DNA of 54,025 nt from Spirochaetales bacterium. GTDB taxonomy: Bacteria; Spirochaetota; Spirochaetia; SZUA-6; JAFGRV01. Numbering within the stretch: position 1 is the first letter of the stretch; every line of letters begins with the position of its first letter. Positions 8,919-17,991 of this stretch are shown piece by piece. A program made the position numbers and the translations under genes. The stretch is from assembly GCA_016935735.1 (NCBI GenBank), contig JAFGQK010000384.1:1-54025 (forward strand). Direction: 5' to 3'. The notes under the pieces are model-generated. The model saw only the letters and a list, made by a program, of their open reading frames with translations, searched no databases and was not told the origin of the DNA.

Positions 8919-9761
8919 TTACTTTTTTTTCATGATAAGCAGGGTATCATAATCAAACAAGTCCCTGTTAAATGGCACGGATAAATGGAAAGGCTGATTC
9001 TCCCATGGCCAGACATCGTAGACAAGCATCCTGCCCCCTTTATCCAGGACAGGGGAAACATACTGGACATGTTCGCCAAGCACCTGCCCTATTTCATTGA
9101 CAGGCGGCTTTTTTTTATCGATATATGCAGCAACCCAGATAACAGCCCCCAGGCAGGCAGGTTCTTTTTTTAAGAAACCGGCAAGCTGTTTATTATCGAG
9201 TCTTTTCTGTTCAATATAATAGAGTGTGTGAAGATGCCTGGATTCAAGTATTGTTTCCAGGGTTTTCTTTACTACCGGGGAATGGGCGCCGTAATTTGCC
9301 CAGTTGATCGTTCCGTCCGGTAAAAAAACGTCCCCGTGTATATTTTCCATTACAAGCCCGAGCCCGGGGTTTGCCGGATGTCTGGGCATAAGATCAAGGA
9401 TATCATCTTCACTCATATCTGATATCCCCCATATCCCGCAGATCAGCCGGATTAATGCAGCCTCACAACTCAGATTGTATTTCTGGTAATAGCGGGTAAA
9501 GTTATTCTGAACCCAGTCTGCTACTCTTGTTTTATCGGTAAGGGCATCGGGATGAAGTAGTGCCGGTGATTCATCCGATGCCCCGGCCGCAGATGAAGAT
9601 ACTGTTTCGATACCCTGTTGTGGGGATGGGGCAGGGACAGTTAATTCTTCCTGCCCTGTTCCGGGTACGGGTTTTAAAGCAGAGGTTTTAAAGCAGGAGG
9701 TATTCAAAAACAGAACGGTAAATAAAAGACAGGCGAATGATAACAGAATTTTTCTTGCCAT
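8919..9761 (-). CDS. Lipoprotein with C39-like cysteine peptidase fold
   Basis: A 280-residue protein with a lipoprotein signal (lipobox LNTSC, Cys23) and a Pro/Ser-rich linker to about residue 75. The remainder resembles peptidase family C39-like: YYQKYNLSCEAALIRLI (candidate nucleophile Cys99), GQVLGEHVQYVSPV (His231) and MLVYDVWPWE (Asp249). This is the Cys-His-Asp order of papain-like amidases. As a surface or periplasmic lipoprotein it could process peptides or peptidoglycan, or be a non-catalytic binder. It has its own strong promoter at 9807-9835. A fold relative is encoded in the prophage (45223-45822), but I see no close sequence identity. Confidence 0.7.
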   Translation of the reverse strand: MARKILLSFACLLFTVLFLNTSCFKTSALKPVPGTGQEELTVPAPSPQQGIETVSSSAAGASDESPALLHPDALTDKTRVADWVQNNFTRYYQKYNLSCEAALIRLICGIWGISDMSEDDILDLMPRHPANPGLGLVMENIHGDVFLPDGTINWANYGAHSPVVKKTLETILESRHLHTLYYIEQKRLDNKQLAGFLKKEPACLGAVIWVAAYIDKKKPPVNEIGQVLGEHVQYVSPVLDKGGRMLVYDVWPWENQPFHLSVPFNRDLFDYDTLLIMKKK

Positions 9762-9806
9762 AAAACCTCTTTTTTAAAGATTTCAATATTTATGTTTCGG
9801 AAGAAC

Positions 9807-9835
9807 ATTATAAAAAGATCAGTTGATAAAGTCAA
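9807..9835 (-). promoter_or_regulatory. Promoter of the C39-like lipoprotein gene
   Basis: Minus strand TTGACT (9830-9835), 17-bp spacer, TATAAT (9807-9812), about 45 bases before the ATG. It diverges from the promoter at 9882. Confidence 0.75.
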
Positions 9836-9881
9836 ATCCATTGTGTCCCGGGCGCGGTTTCCCGGGAGGATTCTCTGTATA

Positions 9882-9910
9882 TTGAATTTTCATTCAAAAT
9901 ACAGTATCTT
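9882..9910 (+). promoter_or_regulatory. Promoter of the STAS/SpoIIAA-like gene
   Basis: TTGAAT (9882-9887), 17-bp spacer, TATCTT (9905-9910). The leader is only about 10 bases and contains the GGGGAAGG ribosome site. Confidence 0.65.
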
Positions 9911-9927
9911 TAAAAAAGGGGAAGGTT

Positions 9928-10281
9928 ATGCCGATAAACTGGATTAATTATAAAGGAAGAAAAATACTTCATGAAGATTTTAAAAAATTAAATAAAGAAG
10001 AAATGATCGCGGTGGTGGATAGAGCAATTGAACTGGTAAATGAAACGGATGAGGATTTATATCTCCTTATAGATTTTACCGATACATTTATTTCAGAAGA
10101 ATTTTTTACGAAAGTTAAGAACATGGGTGTATATTACCGTGATAGAATAAAAAAATCAGCGGTTTTAGGTATTTCCGGAATAAAAAAAGTTCTCTTTACT
10201 GCTTTTAATGCATTAATGGGATCTAAAGGTTTTAAAGCATTTAAAGATGAAACTGCTGCAAAAAATTTTCTGGCTGAATAA
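9928..10281 (+). CDS. Small SpoIIAA/STAS-like protein
   Basis: A 117-residue soluble protein. The pattern beta (INYKGRKILHEDF), helix (LNKEEMIAVVDRAIELV), beta (DLYLLIDFTDT), helix, beta (SAVLGISGIKKVLF) and a final helix fits the SpoIIAA-like/STAS fold often annotated as DUF or STAS/SEC14-like in environmental genomes. No conserved phosphorylatable Ser or Thr stands out. It is a single-gene unit with its own promoter and a strong hairpin afterwards. Partner and function are unknown; the fold assignment is by pattern only. Confidence 0.6.
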   Translation: MPINWINYKGRKILHEDFKKLNKEEMIAVVDRAIELVNETDEDLYLLIDFTDTFISEEFFTKVKNMGVYYRDRIKKSAVLGISGIKKVLFTAFNALMGSKGFKAFKDETAAKNFLAE

Positions 10282-10314
10282 TAAAAAGAACTTTTATTTT
10301 ATGCATTGGTTCCT

Positions 10315-10363
10315 GGGGCTGTCTAAAAAGTCGGAGTGAAACGTAGGCTTTTTAGACAGCCCC
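10315..10363. repeat. Perfect 16-bp inverted repeat between convergent genes
   Basis: GGGGCTGTCTAAAAAG (10315-10330) and its exact complement (10348-10363) flank 17 bases. It lies between two converging genes and could terminate both, but no T-run follows on either strand. The arm resembles the terminal inverted repeats of some IS1182/IS4-type elements, so it may be a minimal IS relic instead. Confidence 0.6.
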
Positions 10364-10374
10364 CCCAATTGTTT

Positions 10375-11301
10375 TTATAAGGTACCATTCTTTTTATAGC
10401 AAAGTTCAGGCTGTGGAATGCTTACCACGGTGCTTGGCTCTACTGATGCTGTTATCCATGTATTACCGCCAATTACTGCATACTCACCGATTATTGTCCT
10501 GCCGCCGAGGATTGTGGCATTTGAATAAACAGTAACATTATTTTTCAGGGTGGGGTGCCTTTTTTCTCCCCGCATGAGTTTCCCTTTCCCGTCCTTTGGA
10601 AAAGAGTGAGCACCAAGGGTAACTCCCTGGTAAATTTTTACATTATTCCCGATTTCCGTGGTCTCGCCAATCACTACTCCTGTGCCATGGTCAATAAAAA
10701 AGGATTCGCCGATTGTTGCACCCGGGTGAATATCGATCCCTGTCTCCTTATGAGACCACTCACTCATCATCCTTGGAATAAGGGGAACTTTCTCTCTATA
10801 AAGCATATGTGCAATACGATGAACAGTAATTGCTTTTATAAACGGATAACTTAAAATGATCTCATCATAGGATTTAGCTGCCGGATCCCCGTCATACGCT
10901 GCATGAACATCAAGCTTTATAAGCCGTCTGATTTCCGGTACACCCTCCAAAACCTTTATAGTAATTTTTGTCGCCCTCCACTTGCATTCACAATTCTCAC
11001 AATTATCCAGTGTGCACTGGTATTGAAGAGCCCTGGTGATCTGGCGGATACATTTTCCATACAGACCTTCGATGATGGAACCCACATAAAAATGAACCGA
11101 TGAAGTTGTTACTATTTCATTCCCTGCAAAACCGGGAAAAATAATACGAAAAAGATCATAAATAATATCCGCGATAGATTCCGTTGTGGGGAGGTTTAGA
11201 CCATCCACATGGTTAATGCCAATCTGGGTTTCATAAGAATCTTCGAGTTCCCTGATAAGACCCAGCATCCTGTCTTTTTTCCAGTTTCCGTTTTCCTCCA
11301 T
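10375..11301 (-). CDS. cysE: Serine O-acetyltransferase
   Basis: A 308-residue enzyme that acetylates L-serine with acetyl-CoA, the first step of cysteine synthesis. The N-terminal 150 residues are the helical SATase domain. The C-terminal part is a left-handed beta helix of hexapeptide repeats: DIHPGATIGESFFIDHGTG, VVIGETTEIGNNVKIYQG, TILGGRTIIGEYAVIGGN. The catalytic-type DIHPGA and FIDHGTG motifs are intact. At about 300 residues it is the longer EpsC-like variety with a Cys-rich insert (CTLDNCENCECKW), possibly a metal site. No cysK is adjacent. GAGGTGA precedes the ATG, and a consensus promoter lies at 11368-11396. Confidence 0.92.
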   Translation of the reverse strand: MEENGNWKKDRMLGLIRELEDSYETQIGINHVDGLNLPTTESIADIIYDLFRIIFPGFAGNEIVTTSSVHFYVGSIIEGLYGKCIRQITRALQYQCTLDNCENCECKWRATKITIKVLEGVPEIRRLIKLDVHAAYDGDPAAKSYDEIILSYPFIKAITVHRIAHMLYREKVPLIPRMMSEWSHKETGIDIHPGATIGESFFIDHGTGVVIGETTEIGNNVKIYQGVTLGAHSFPKDGKGKLMRGEKRHPTLKNNVTVYSNATILGGRTIIGEYAVIGGNTWITASVEPSTVVSIPQPELCYKKNGTL

Positions 11302-11367
11302 AATGGATCACCTCACAGCATCCTGCAAATATAAAAAATAGAAAGGATTATAATCTATTTTATCAAT

Positions 11368-11396
11368 AAAATACATTTTTTTATTTATAATGTCAA
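11368..11396 (-). promoter_or_regulatory. Promoter of the serine acetyltransferase gene
   Basis: Minus strand TTGACA (11391-11396), 17-bp spacer, TATTTT (11368-11373). AT-rich palindromes (TATTTTAT..ATAAAATA and GATTATAATC) sit at and downstream of the -10 and could bind a regulator. Confidence 0.65.
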
Positions 11397-11412
11397 GTAA
11401 TATAGTAATATA

Positions 11413-11643
11413 TCAGTGATTTGGGTAACTGCCCGATTGGCAGAGCATTACAACAGCATCGGACAACTGCTTCTCAATGGTCTCACTAAGCTCCGATATG
11501 TCTTTTTTGGATGTTCTTGAAAGTCGAAAACCTCGCGCGGAGCCAGTCTTGAAGACTGTCCAGGTTATTATAAAAGCAAGTTTCCCGCCTTGTACCAGCC
11601 AATGGTCTGCTGCGCTATTGGTACCTATCTTTCTATTATTCAA
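11413..11643 (-). other. Unassigned short reading frame in a 368-bp gap
   Basis: The gap 11302-11669 holds the cysE promoter and one 76-residue frame that would start at TTG without a clear ribosome site. Its translation (for example TVFKTGSARGFRLSRTSKKD) matches nothing I recognise. It lies just downstream of the cyclase-like gene. It may be a tiny gene, a decayed fragment of a mobile element, or chance. Confidence 0.2.
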
Positions 11644-11669
11644 TGTTTTATTGGATTAATCAACAAGAA

Positions 11670-12557
11670 CTAACAAAGCTCTTCCACTTTTAAATCGATC
11701 GTATAAGAATAAAACCTGGTGGATAATCCATCGACGGGAATTATCCTGGTAGAAAAGTGTGAAAGGATATGATTGCCGATATGCTGGGCAATGGTTTCAT
11801 CGATCATGATATAATCCGGCTCCGAGTATTCCTTTTCCAGCCAGGTAAGCCGTTTCACTGCTTTTTGTGTATTTTTTACATCATGTAAGAGGGGAATACT
11901 CATCCCGATTATTTTGAGTTTTATTACATCGTCCAGGGGACAATTGAATAGATTAAAGTGTTTAAGCCAGTGGAGTGTTTTTATGGAAAAAAGTACCAGG
12001 CTATTACAATTCTCTGAATAAGCAACAGAATCATTATCAAAACTGAAATAAAGTGCATCTCCTTCTTCTGCCACCAGTTCTGTCCTGAATTCCCCGGAGG
12101 AATGAAGAATTTCTTTAAAAATATCATCGACAAGACAGGAGAACCGGGTTGAGTATTTTTTTACCAGTTCCGTACTGGAGACAACATCCATTTTCAGATA
12201 AAGAACTGTCTTAATCTTCTTTTTCGGTTTAAAATGCTGAAAAAAATGCTCGGCTCCCGGTATCTTATATACTTTACCGCAGTAACAATTTCCATCGATA
12301 TATATTTTTGCTATGACGTTTAAAAACTTTAAGAATTTCTCATCATCCAGTCTGTTGGAAAGTATATCTGCCTTTTCCTGTTTCTGGAGGTTTTCCCAAT
12401 CATTCCGGTTGCCAAGGCCGTTGATTGACTGTAAGAATACGTTATGTGACAACATACTGAGCGGAAGGGTGGATTCTTCCAGTATTTTCTTGAATGATTT
12501 TCTAAGATTATTTTTTTCACTATCACTCATTTTTTTATATAATTCATATATATCCAT
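11670..12557 (-). CDS. Protein with divergent class III nucleotide cyclase-like domain
   Basis: A 295-residue cytoplasmic protein. Residues about 130-220 look like a class III adenylate/guanylate cyclase homology domain: LYLKMDVVSSTELVKKYS has the first metal-site Asp pattern and LVAEEGDALYFSFDN the second-Asp region. The N-terminal 110 residues are helical and unassigned, with a GNCYCGKVYK segment. The substrate-binding residues are not clear, so it may be a regulator rather than an active enzyme. I preferred ATG 12557 (GGAAGAG six bases upstream) to the GTG 18 bases earlier. The promoter TTGACA-N17-TATAGT lies at 12605-12633. Confidence 0.6.
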   Translation of the reverse strand: MDIYELYKKMSDSEKNNLRKSFKKILEESTLPLSMLSHNVFLQSINGLGNRNDWENLQKQEKADILSNRLDDEKFLKFLNVIAKIYIDGNCYCGKVYKIPGAEHFFQHFKPKKKIKTVLYLKMDVVSSTELVKKYSTRFSCLVDDIFKEILHSSGEFRTELVAEEGDALYFSFDNDSVAYSENCNSLVLFSIKTLHWLKHFNLFNCPLDDVIKLKIIGMSIPLLHDVKNTQKAVKRLTWLEKEYSEPDYIMIDETIAQHIGNHILSHFSTRIIPVDGLSTRFYSYTIDLKVEELC

Positions 12558-12604
12558 GTTTCTCTCTTCCTTCACCAGGCAGCTACAGGAGAACTATAAA
12601 TTGA

Positions 12605-12633
12605 ACTATAGTTTACATAACACAAATTGTCAA
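12605..12633 (-). promoter_or_regulatory. Promoter of the cyclase-like gene
   Basis: Minus strand TTGACA (12628-12633), 17-bp spacer, TATAGT (12605-12610), about 45 bases before the ATG. Confidence 0.75.
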
Positions 12634-12756
12634 GGAAGAGTGGCATCACGGGTGCGTTTACTCCGGCACCCGGCACGAGATGGAATCCGTCTCCTGGTAT
12701 ATGAAGCCAGTCATCACCCGGGGTAATATAGATAAAAAAGTTCGATTACAATACAT

Positions 12757-15336
12757 TTATCCGGATGAGGCTATTATTTTTTCCAGCAATTCACTTAACT
12801 CCACAACATCAAAAGGTTTTTTTATAAAACCTTTCAGTCCCATCTGGTGCAGATTCGAAAAATTCTCATTTGCTCCATATCCGCTTATTATCACTGCTTT
12901 AATGAGAGGATCATATTCACGGAGATTTTGAAAAACCTGCCCCCCGTTCTCTCCCCCCTGGATGGTAAGATCAAGGATAACAAGATCAAATCTCCTACCT
13001 GATTTCAGTGCACTGGTATATAATGATATGACCTGGTTCCCGTTTTCAGCATCTTTGACATCATACCCCATGTGTTCAAGAATCCGCTTCAGCGTATCCC
13101 GTACATCTCTATCATCATCCATTAATAAAATAGTACCCTTCCCTTTTTTGATATCCCTGTTCCGTTTTATTTCCACTTCCACTTCTTCGATTGATTCATC
13201 TGCCGGAAGACAGACAGAAAAGGTCGATCCTTCCCCGATTTTGGAAGTGACTTCGATCGTACCCCCATGTTTTTTAACGATGGAATAAGCCGTCGCAAGC
13301 CCAAGACCGGAACCGGATTCCTTTGTTGTAAAATAGGGATTGAATATCCTGGGAAGAATTTCATCACTCATCCCTTCCCCCTGGTCAATAAAACTTATTT
13401 CTATATATTTCCCGGGAGGAAGAAATACCCCGGATTCCTCTTCTATAATTCTGTTCCGTGTCCGGATACTGAGTGCACCTCCCCCGGGCATGGCCTGTTT
13501 TGCATTAAGGAGTAAATTCTGGAATACCCTTGCTATCTGCTGCTTGTCAAAACTTGTTTTATAAAGGTTATCTGATATTGAAATATCACACTTTATATTT
13601 GATCCGCTTAAAAAGAAAGAAGCAGACTTTTTTAGCAACTTTCCGATATCCCCGGTTTGCTTTACCAGTGTTCCCTTTTGAGAAAAGGTAAGAAGCTGCT
13701 GTGTAAGTTCCCTGGCACGAAGCACGGCTGTCTCTGCACCTGAAAGTGCCTCATTATGAAGCAACCGGTGTGAAAAATAATTTTTCGCAAGTGATATATT
13801 CCCCAGTATGGTGGTAAGGAGGTTGTTATAATCATGTGCGATCCCGCTGGCTAAAAGACTCACCGAATCGACAATTCCCGATTGTAATTGTGTCTGGTCT
13901 ATTTTCTTCTTATCTGTTACATCCCGGATAATCGTTACCACAAAGGAAATCCGGTGATTTTTCATAACAGGTATTTTACGGACTTCCGTATAAAAGGTTC
14001 CTCCCCCTATTTCATTCTGTTCTTCACTTAAAATAGGTTTTCCTGTGGTAAACACTTCCCTGTATTCCATAAGCACTTCATCTTTTAAAAAGGGAAATAC
14101 TTCATCCAGTTTTGTTTCGCCTAATATAATATTCTTTTTAAAACCCTTTGCCACATTATAAAAGGTTTCATTACAGAGGATGATTCTTAAATCAGTATCC
14201 ACAACATGGATAATTTCATCCAGGGCATTTATCGTGGAAATGTGCAAACTCCTGGATTCGATAAGTCTTTTCTCTGCATTTTCCCGTTCAATAATTTCCT
14301 GCTCAAGCTTTTCCCTTTCCCTCGCATCATGACCGATGAGTAAATAGCCGAAAATATCCTGGTCATTATTTTTAATTGGCTCAATACGAAGAATCACAGG
14401 AATAGTATTTTCCTGTTTTGTTTTTATTATTTTTCTGGATTGTGTAAGAATCTGAATATCGGATAAATTCAACTCTTCGGTAAAAAGGATATTTGCCGAT
14501 TTCCCGGAGAGTTCCTTTTCCGTAAATCCCAGGAGATGGGTAAGCTGCTGGTTTATCTGGATGATTTCTCCTTTTTCTCCGGTAAGTATGAGGATATCCA
14601 TCATATTAAAGAGAATTTCATGAACTGCTTTTTCCGGCGAGATTCTCATATATTTGTTTCTCTTAATGATAAAGAGAATACCAACCAGCCAGATAATTGC
14701 TGTAATATTTGATACAGGGGGAAAAGGGTGAATCATTAAGAAACGACTCACTATTTCTTCCACAACAACAAATAAAATAGATAAGAGTAAAAAGACAATA
14801 ATTAATGTTGCTTGTTTCTTTCTTTCTCTTATTTTTAATGTATCCTTCCATCTGGATAAAAGAAAAATTATAATACCGCTGTAGATGAGATTGTAGCTGA
14901 TATAAAACCAGACAAATGGCGATGTTCTGTTTATTTCGATAATCCAGCCAAAGGGTGATGAAACAAGATCTCGAATGGATGTGTCCGGGATAAATAAACC
15001 GATGATGTTTATAAGCGAAGGAAGATAAAGAAGCCCAATGAGTATTCTTTTCTTTTGAACAGAAGTTCTTTTTGTAAAGGTAAGGATATAGTGAATGACT
15101 ATTGCAGGAAGGATAATGGGTCCAACAAGTGACATCAGGTAGATGTTTTTTGCAATAATTTTATTCTTTACAAGATAAAATACGGTAATACACAAGCTCC
15201 AGTAAGTACAGATAATTGCAACCAGAAAAAACAACCGGTAAAGGGGGTCATTTTTATTCTTTTTTATAGCATAAAATCCGAAATGAATATAAATAATGCA
15301 TACGAATATGGATATAAAAGGCAGCAGGACTATCAT
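12757..15336 (-). CDS. Hybrid sensor histidine kinase with 7TM sensor, two PAS and REC domain
   Basis: An 859-residue membrane kinase. About seven transmembrane helices fill residues 1-226 (histidine-kinase 7TM sensor type). Two PAS domains follow (about 240-340 and 370-475). The DHp domain has the phosphoacceptor in LLASGIAHDYNNLLTT. The ATPase domain shows FQNLLLNAKQAM (N box), FIDQGEGMSD (G1) and GSGLGLATAYSI (G2). A C-terminal receiver has MDDDRDVRDT, the Asp of VILDLTI and a Lys in FIKKPF. HDYNN places it with PAS/NtrB-like hybrid kinases. No separate regulator or phosphotransfer gene is adjacent. I chose ATG 15336 over the TTG two codons upstream. Confidence 0.9.
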   Translation of the reverse strand: MIVLLPFISIFVCIIYIHFGFYAIKKNKNDPLYRLFFLVAIICTYWSLCITVFYLVKNKIIAKNIYLMSLVGPIILPAIVIHYILTFTKRTSVQKKRILIGLLYLPSLINIIGLFIPDTSIRDLVSSPFGWIIEINRTSPFVWFYISYNLIYSGIIIFLLSRWKDTLKIRERKKQATLIIVFLLLSILFVVVEEIVSRFLMIHPFPPVSNITAIIWLVGILFIIKRNKYMRISPEKAVHEILFNMMDILILTGEKGEIIQINQQLTHLLGFTEKELSGKSANILFTEELNLSDIQILTQSRKIIKTKQENTIPVILRIEPIKNNDQDIFGYLLIGHDAREREKLEQEIIERENAEKRLIESRSLHISTINALDEIIHVVDTDLRIILCNETFYNVAKGFKKNIILGETKLDEVFPFLKDEVLMEYREVFTTGKPILSEEQNEIGGGTFYTEVRKIPVMKNHRISFVVTIIRDVTDKKKIDQTQLQSGIVDSVSLLASGIAHDYNNLLTTILGNISLAKNYFSHRLLHNEALSGAETAVLRARELTQQLLTFSQKGTLVKQTGDIGKLLKKSASFFLSGSNIKCDISISDNLYKTSFDKQQIARVFQNLLLNAKQAMPGGGALSIRTRNRIIEEESGVFLPPGKYIEISFIDQGEGMSDEILPRIFNPYFTTKESGSGLGLATAYSIVKKHGGTIEVTSKIGEGSTFSVCLPADESIEEVEVEIKRNRDIKKGKGTILLMDDDRDVRDTLKRILEHMGYDVKDAENGNQVISLYTSALKSGRRFDLVILDLTIQGGENGGQVFQNLREYDPLIKAVIISGYGANENFSNLHQMGLKGFIKKPFDVVELSELLEKIIASSG

Positions 15337-15476
15337 GAACAAAAATTACCCTATCAGAATTATCTCCCCTTTGCTTCAAAAAAAAACCCCTTCAAGATAC
15401 ATATAAATATAATCTTTTTAAAAGAAAAATAGAATACTTATTTAAAAAACTCCCTCCAATAAAGCCGGATTATTGA

Positions 15477-15489
15477 TATAATACAAAAT
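15477..15489 (+). promoter_or_regulatory. -10 element placing the start site at the mtnA ATG
   Basis: TATAAT at 15477-15482 is followed by seven bases and then the mtnA ATG at 15490. No convincing -35 and no ribosome binding site are seen. The geometry predicts a leaderless transcript. Confidence 0.6.
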
Positions 15490-16530
15490 ATGAATGCAGT
15501 AAGATTTGAAAACCAGACTCTTCTTTATCTTGATCAGAGATACCTTCCCGCAAAGGAGGTCTGGAGGGAATGTACAACACTTCACCAGGGTATACAGGCC
15601 ATTAAAGAACTCCATGTCCGGGGTGCTCCTTTAATCGGGATTTTTGCCTGTTATACACTCTGTGTTGCCCTGGAGTGTTTTCCCGGAGACAAAAAGGGGT
15701 TCTTTCATCAGTTTGATAAAGCAATATGCTCTTTAAAAAACTCAAGACCCACAGCAGTGAATCTTGCATGGGCATTGGAAAGGGTATGGAGAAAAGCCCG
15801 GTCTTTTGAACAACAGCCTGTATCAGAAATAAAGCATGCAATGAGAGAGGAATCGAAACAGATACATGCAGAAGATGCACTCCTCTGTCAGAAAATCGCC
15901 CGGAATGGTACTTCCATTGTTCATAAAGGTGCCTGTATTCTTACCCATTGCAATACTGGTTTTCTTGCCACAGGAGGGGAAGGGACAGCGCTGGGAATTA
16001 TCTATAAAGCCCACCGGGACAGAAAAAAGATTACGGTTTATGTGGATGAGACCCGGCCTCTCCTCCAGGGGGCACGCCTTACTGCCTGGGAGCTTATGAA
16101 GCAGAAAGTTCCCTGCATGCTTATAACAGATAATATGGCAGCTTCCATTATGAGGAAACGGCTTATTGATATGGTTATCGTAGGTGCGGACAGGATTGCC
16201 CGGAATGGTGATACGGCAAATAAAATCGGTACATATAGTCTTGCGGTTCTTGCCCGGAGCCATAAAATCCCATTTTATGTAGCAGCCCCATTTTCCACTT
16301 TTGACCTTTCACTTAAATCCGGCGATGATATCCCGATTGAACAGAGGGACCCGGATGAGGTAAGGAAAGCAGGAGGGAGTATCCCCCTGGCACCGGAGGA
16401 TGTCCCTGTGTATAATCCTGCATTTGATATAACCCCGGGCAGGCTTATCACGGCCATCATTACCGATAAAGGGGTAATCTCACCGCCGTACGGGAGATCG
16501 ATAAAGAAATGTTTGTTTAGCGATGTATGA
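15490..16530 (+). CDS. mtnA: S-methyl-5-thioribose-1-phosphate isomerase
   Basis: A 346-residue enzyme of the eIF2B-like aldose-ketose isomerase family. It converts methylthioribose-1-phosphate to methylthioribulose-1-phosphate in methionine salvage. Signatures: HVRGAPLIGIFACYTL, the catalytic-type Cys154 in ILTHCNTG, Asp234 in IVGADRIARNGDTANKIG, and PFYVAAPFSTFD. Length is normal. None of the other salvage genes (mtnK, mtnB/C/D) is adjacent, so the protein may instead act in a short shunt for 5'-deoxynucleoside by-products. The ATG has no Shine-Dalgarno sequence and sits seven bases after a TATAAT. Confidence 0.93.
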   Translation: MNAVRFENQTLLYLDQRYLPAKEVWRECTTLHQGIQAIKELHVRGAPLIGIFACYTLCVALECFPGDKKGFFHQFDKAICSLKNSRPTAVNLAWALERVWRKARSFEQQPVSEIKHAMREESKQIHAEDALLCQKIARNGTSIVHKGACILTHCNTGFLATGGEGTALGIIYKAHRDRKKITVYVDETRPLLQGARLTAWELMKQKVPCMLITDNMAASIMRKRLIDMVIVGADRIARNGDTANKIGTYSLAVLARSHKIPFYVAAPFSTFDLSLKSGDDIPIEQRDPDEVRKAGGSIPLAPEDVPVYNPAFDITPGRLITAIITDKGVISPPYGRSIKKCLFSDV

Positions 16531-16641
16531 TTCACCTCTCTTTTTTTCTCTATGATCCTGTCCGCTTTCAAGCGGGAATCCTCCCCTTGCTTTTCCCTTC
16601 TCTATCATTTACTATCTATATGAGGAGAGTGCACTTTATTT

Positions 16642-17991
16642 ATGGAGGAAAACAATTCTCACATCTTTACTTTTAATACCTTTGAAGATATCGATCTTTA
16701 CGAACTCTCTGAAACCACCAGGAACGAAGACTATAAAAAGCTTTCTGAATGGATATGCCATTATAAATACAGGCAAATTGAAACACACAATGCCGGTTTC
16801 ATATTTCAGAAAAGAAAAGAATATAAACATGAGTTTTCCGTTCTTATCGAACTCATCGATTCCTATATACGGATAAAAACGAATTATTCCCTGCTTTCCT
16901 TAAGTAATCTCACTGAAATTTCCCGGATTAAAAAGCGGATCCGTTTTATGTGTTCAGAGATATTCAGGAATATTTCCATAAGCGATGTGCAGAGAAAAAC
17001 CTTAAGACAATACCTGGTGAAAAACAGGTTTACGAAAGAATTCAAGGCATTTCTCGTTACCTGTTTTACGGGAAGGATGTCAGGAGAAAAGACCGGAACT
17101 CCTGCACGGGATAATGAAGAGACATTTTACAGCCATTCAGATACCCAGCTTAAAGAATATATAGAAAAGATGTTTTCAGGCAAGGAAGGTATAATCACTG
17201 ATCTTGAATACATCGATCCAGATGCCTTTATGATAAGGTATGAGGAAAAGCTGAAAGACCATATATTTCTGCTTGATGAGCTGGTCGAGATTTTAAGCGA
17301 GGAGTATGACCGGAGGGTTATTTCAACAAAAGCCAGATTTGAAGAATACCTCCGTCCCCGGAAAAGGGTGCTGGAAAAAATCGAAGAAGAGATCGCGGAA
17401 ATAAAAGAAGATCTTGCACTCCTGAAAGAAGATGAAAATATAGGCGAGGAAGACAGGGAAAAGCTTGTGCATGCATTTTTACATAAAAAAGAGGAACTGA
17501 ATAATCTAAAACTTCGTGAATACGAAAAACTGAACAGCATCAAAATGGTATCGGTGAATATAAAGAATGGTGTTGCCCAGTTCAGGGAACTCATCGATAA
17601 ATTAAAGAAAAAACTTCGTTACTTTAAAAAAAGGCAGTTTTATGTGGAAAAGCTTGCCAGGTATGGCGCAGAAATCCCCAGGTTTCGGAATATCCTGGAC
17701 GACCTCTACTCCACCTTTAATGCACAGATCAAGACACTCCAGAAAAGCTTTCTCCTGTTCGATATGTCTTTTCAGGAAACGATCTTTCATGCTATAGAGG
17801 ATCAAAGTGTGATTAACAGGATCATCCTCTCCCCCAGCGGGATTGTAGATGCTGAACTTGCCATTGAAAATATCGCAGCTCACTCACTGCCTTCGGATAT
17901 CCATGAAGAAACTACGGAAATCGTGGATACTATTGAACTTGATTTGAGTTTTTTGCAACCATATGAAGCAGAAAGGAAAGGGACAGAATAG
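16642..17991 (+). CDS. Coiled-coil protein of unknown function
   Basis: A 449-residue cytoplasmic protein with no signal peptide or membrane segment. Residues about 225-345 are rich in Glu and Lys with heptad-like spacing (RVLEKIEEEIAEIKEDLALL, REKLVHAFLHKKEELNNLKL) and probably form a long coiled coil. The C-terminal 40 residues are acidic. I recognise no catalytic motif and cannot assign a family. Its stop overlaps by one base the GTG of the threonine aldolase gene, so the two are translated in tandem, but no functional link is obvious. Confidence 0.7.
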   Translation: MEENNSHIFTFNTFEDIDLYELSETTRNEDYKKLSEWICHYKYRQIETHNAGFIFQKRKEYKHEFSVLIELIDSYIRIKTNYSLLSLSNLTEISRIKKRIRFMCSEIFRNISISDVQRKTLRQYLVKNRFTKEFKAFLVTCFTGRMSGEKTGTPARDNEETFYSHSDTQLKEYIEKMFSGKEGIITDLEYIDPDAFMIRYEEKLKDHIFLLDELVEILSEEYDRRVISTKARFEEYLRPRKRVLEKIEEEIAEIKEDLALLKEDENIGEEDREKLVHAFLHKKEELNNLKLREYEKLNSIKMVSVNIKNGVAQFRELIDKLKKKLRYFKKRQFYVEKLARYGAEIPRFRNILDDLYSTFNAQIKTLQKSFLLFDMSFQETIFHAIEDQSVINRIILSPSGIVDAELAIENIAAHSLPSDIHEETTEIVDTIELDLSFLQPYEAERKGTE

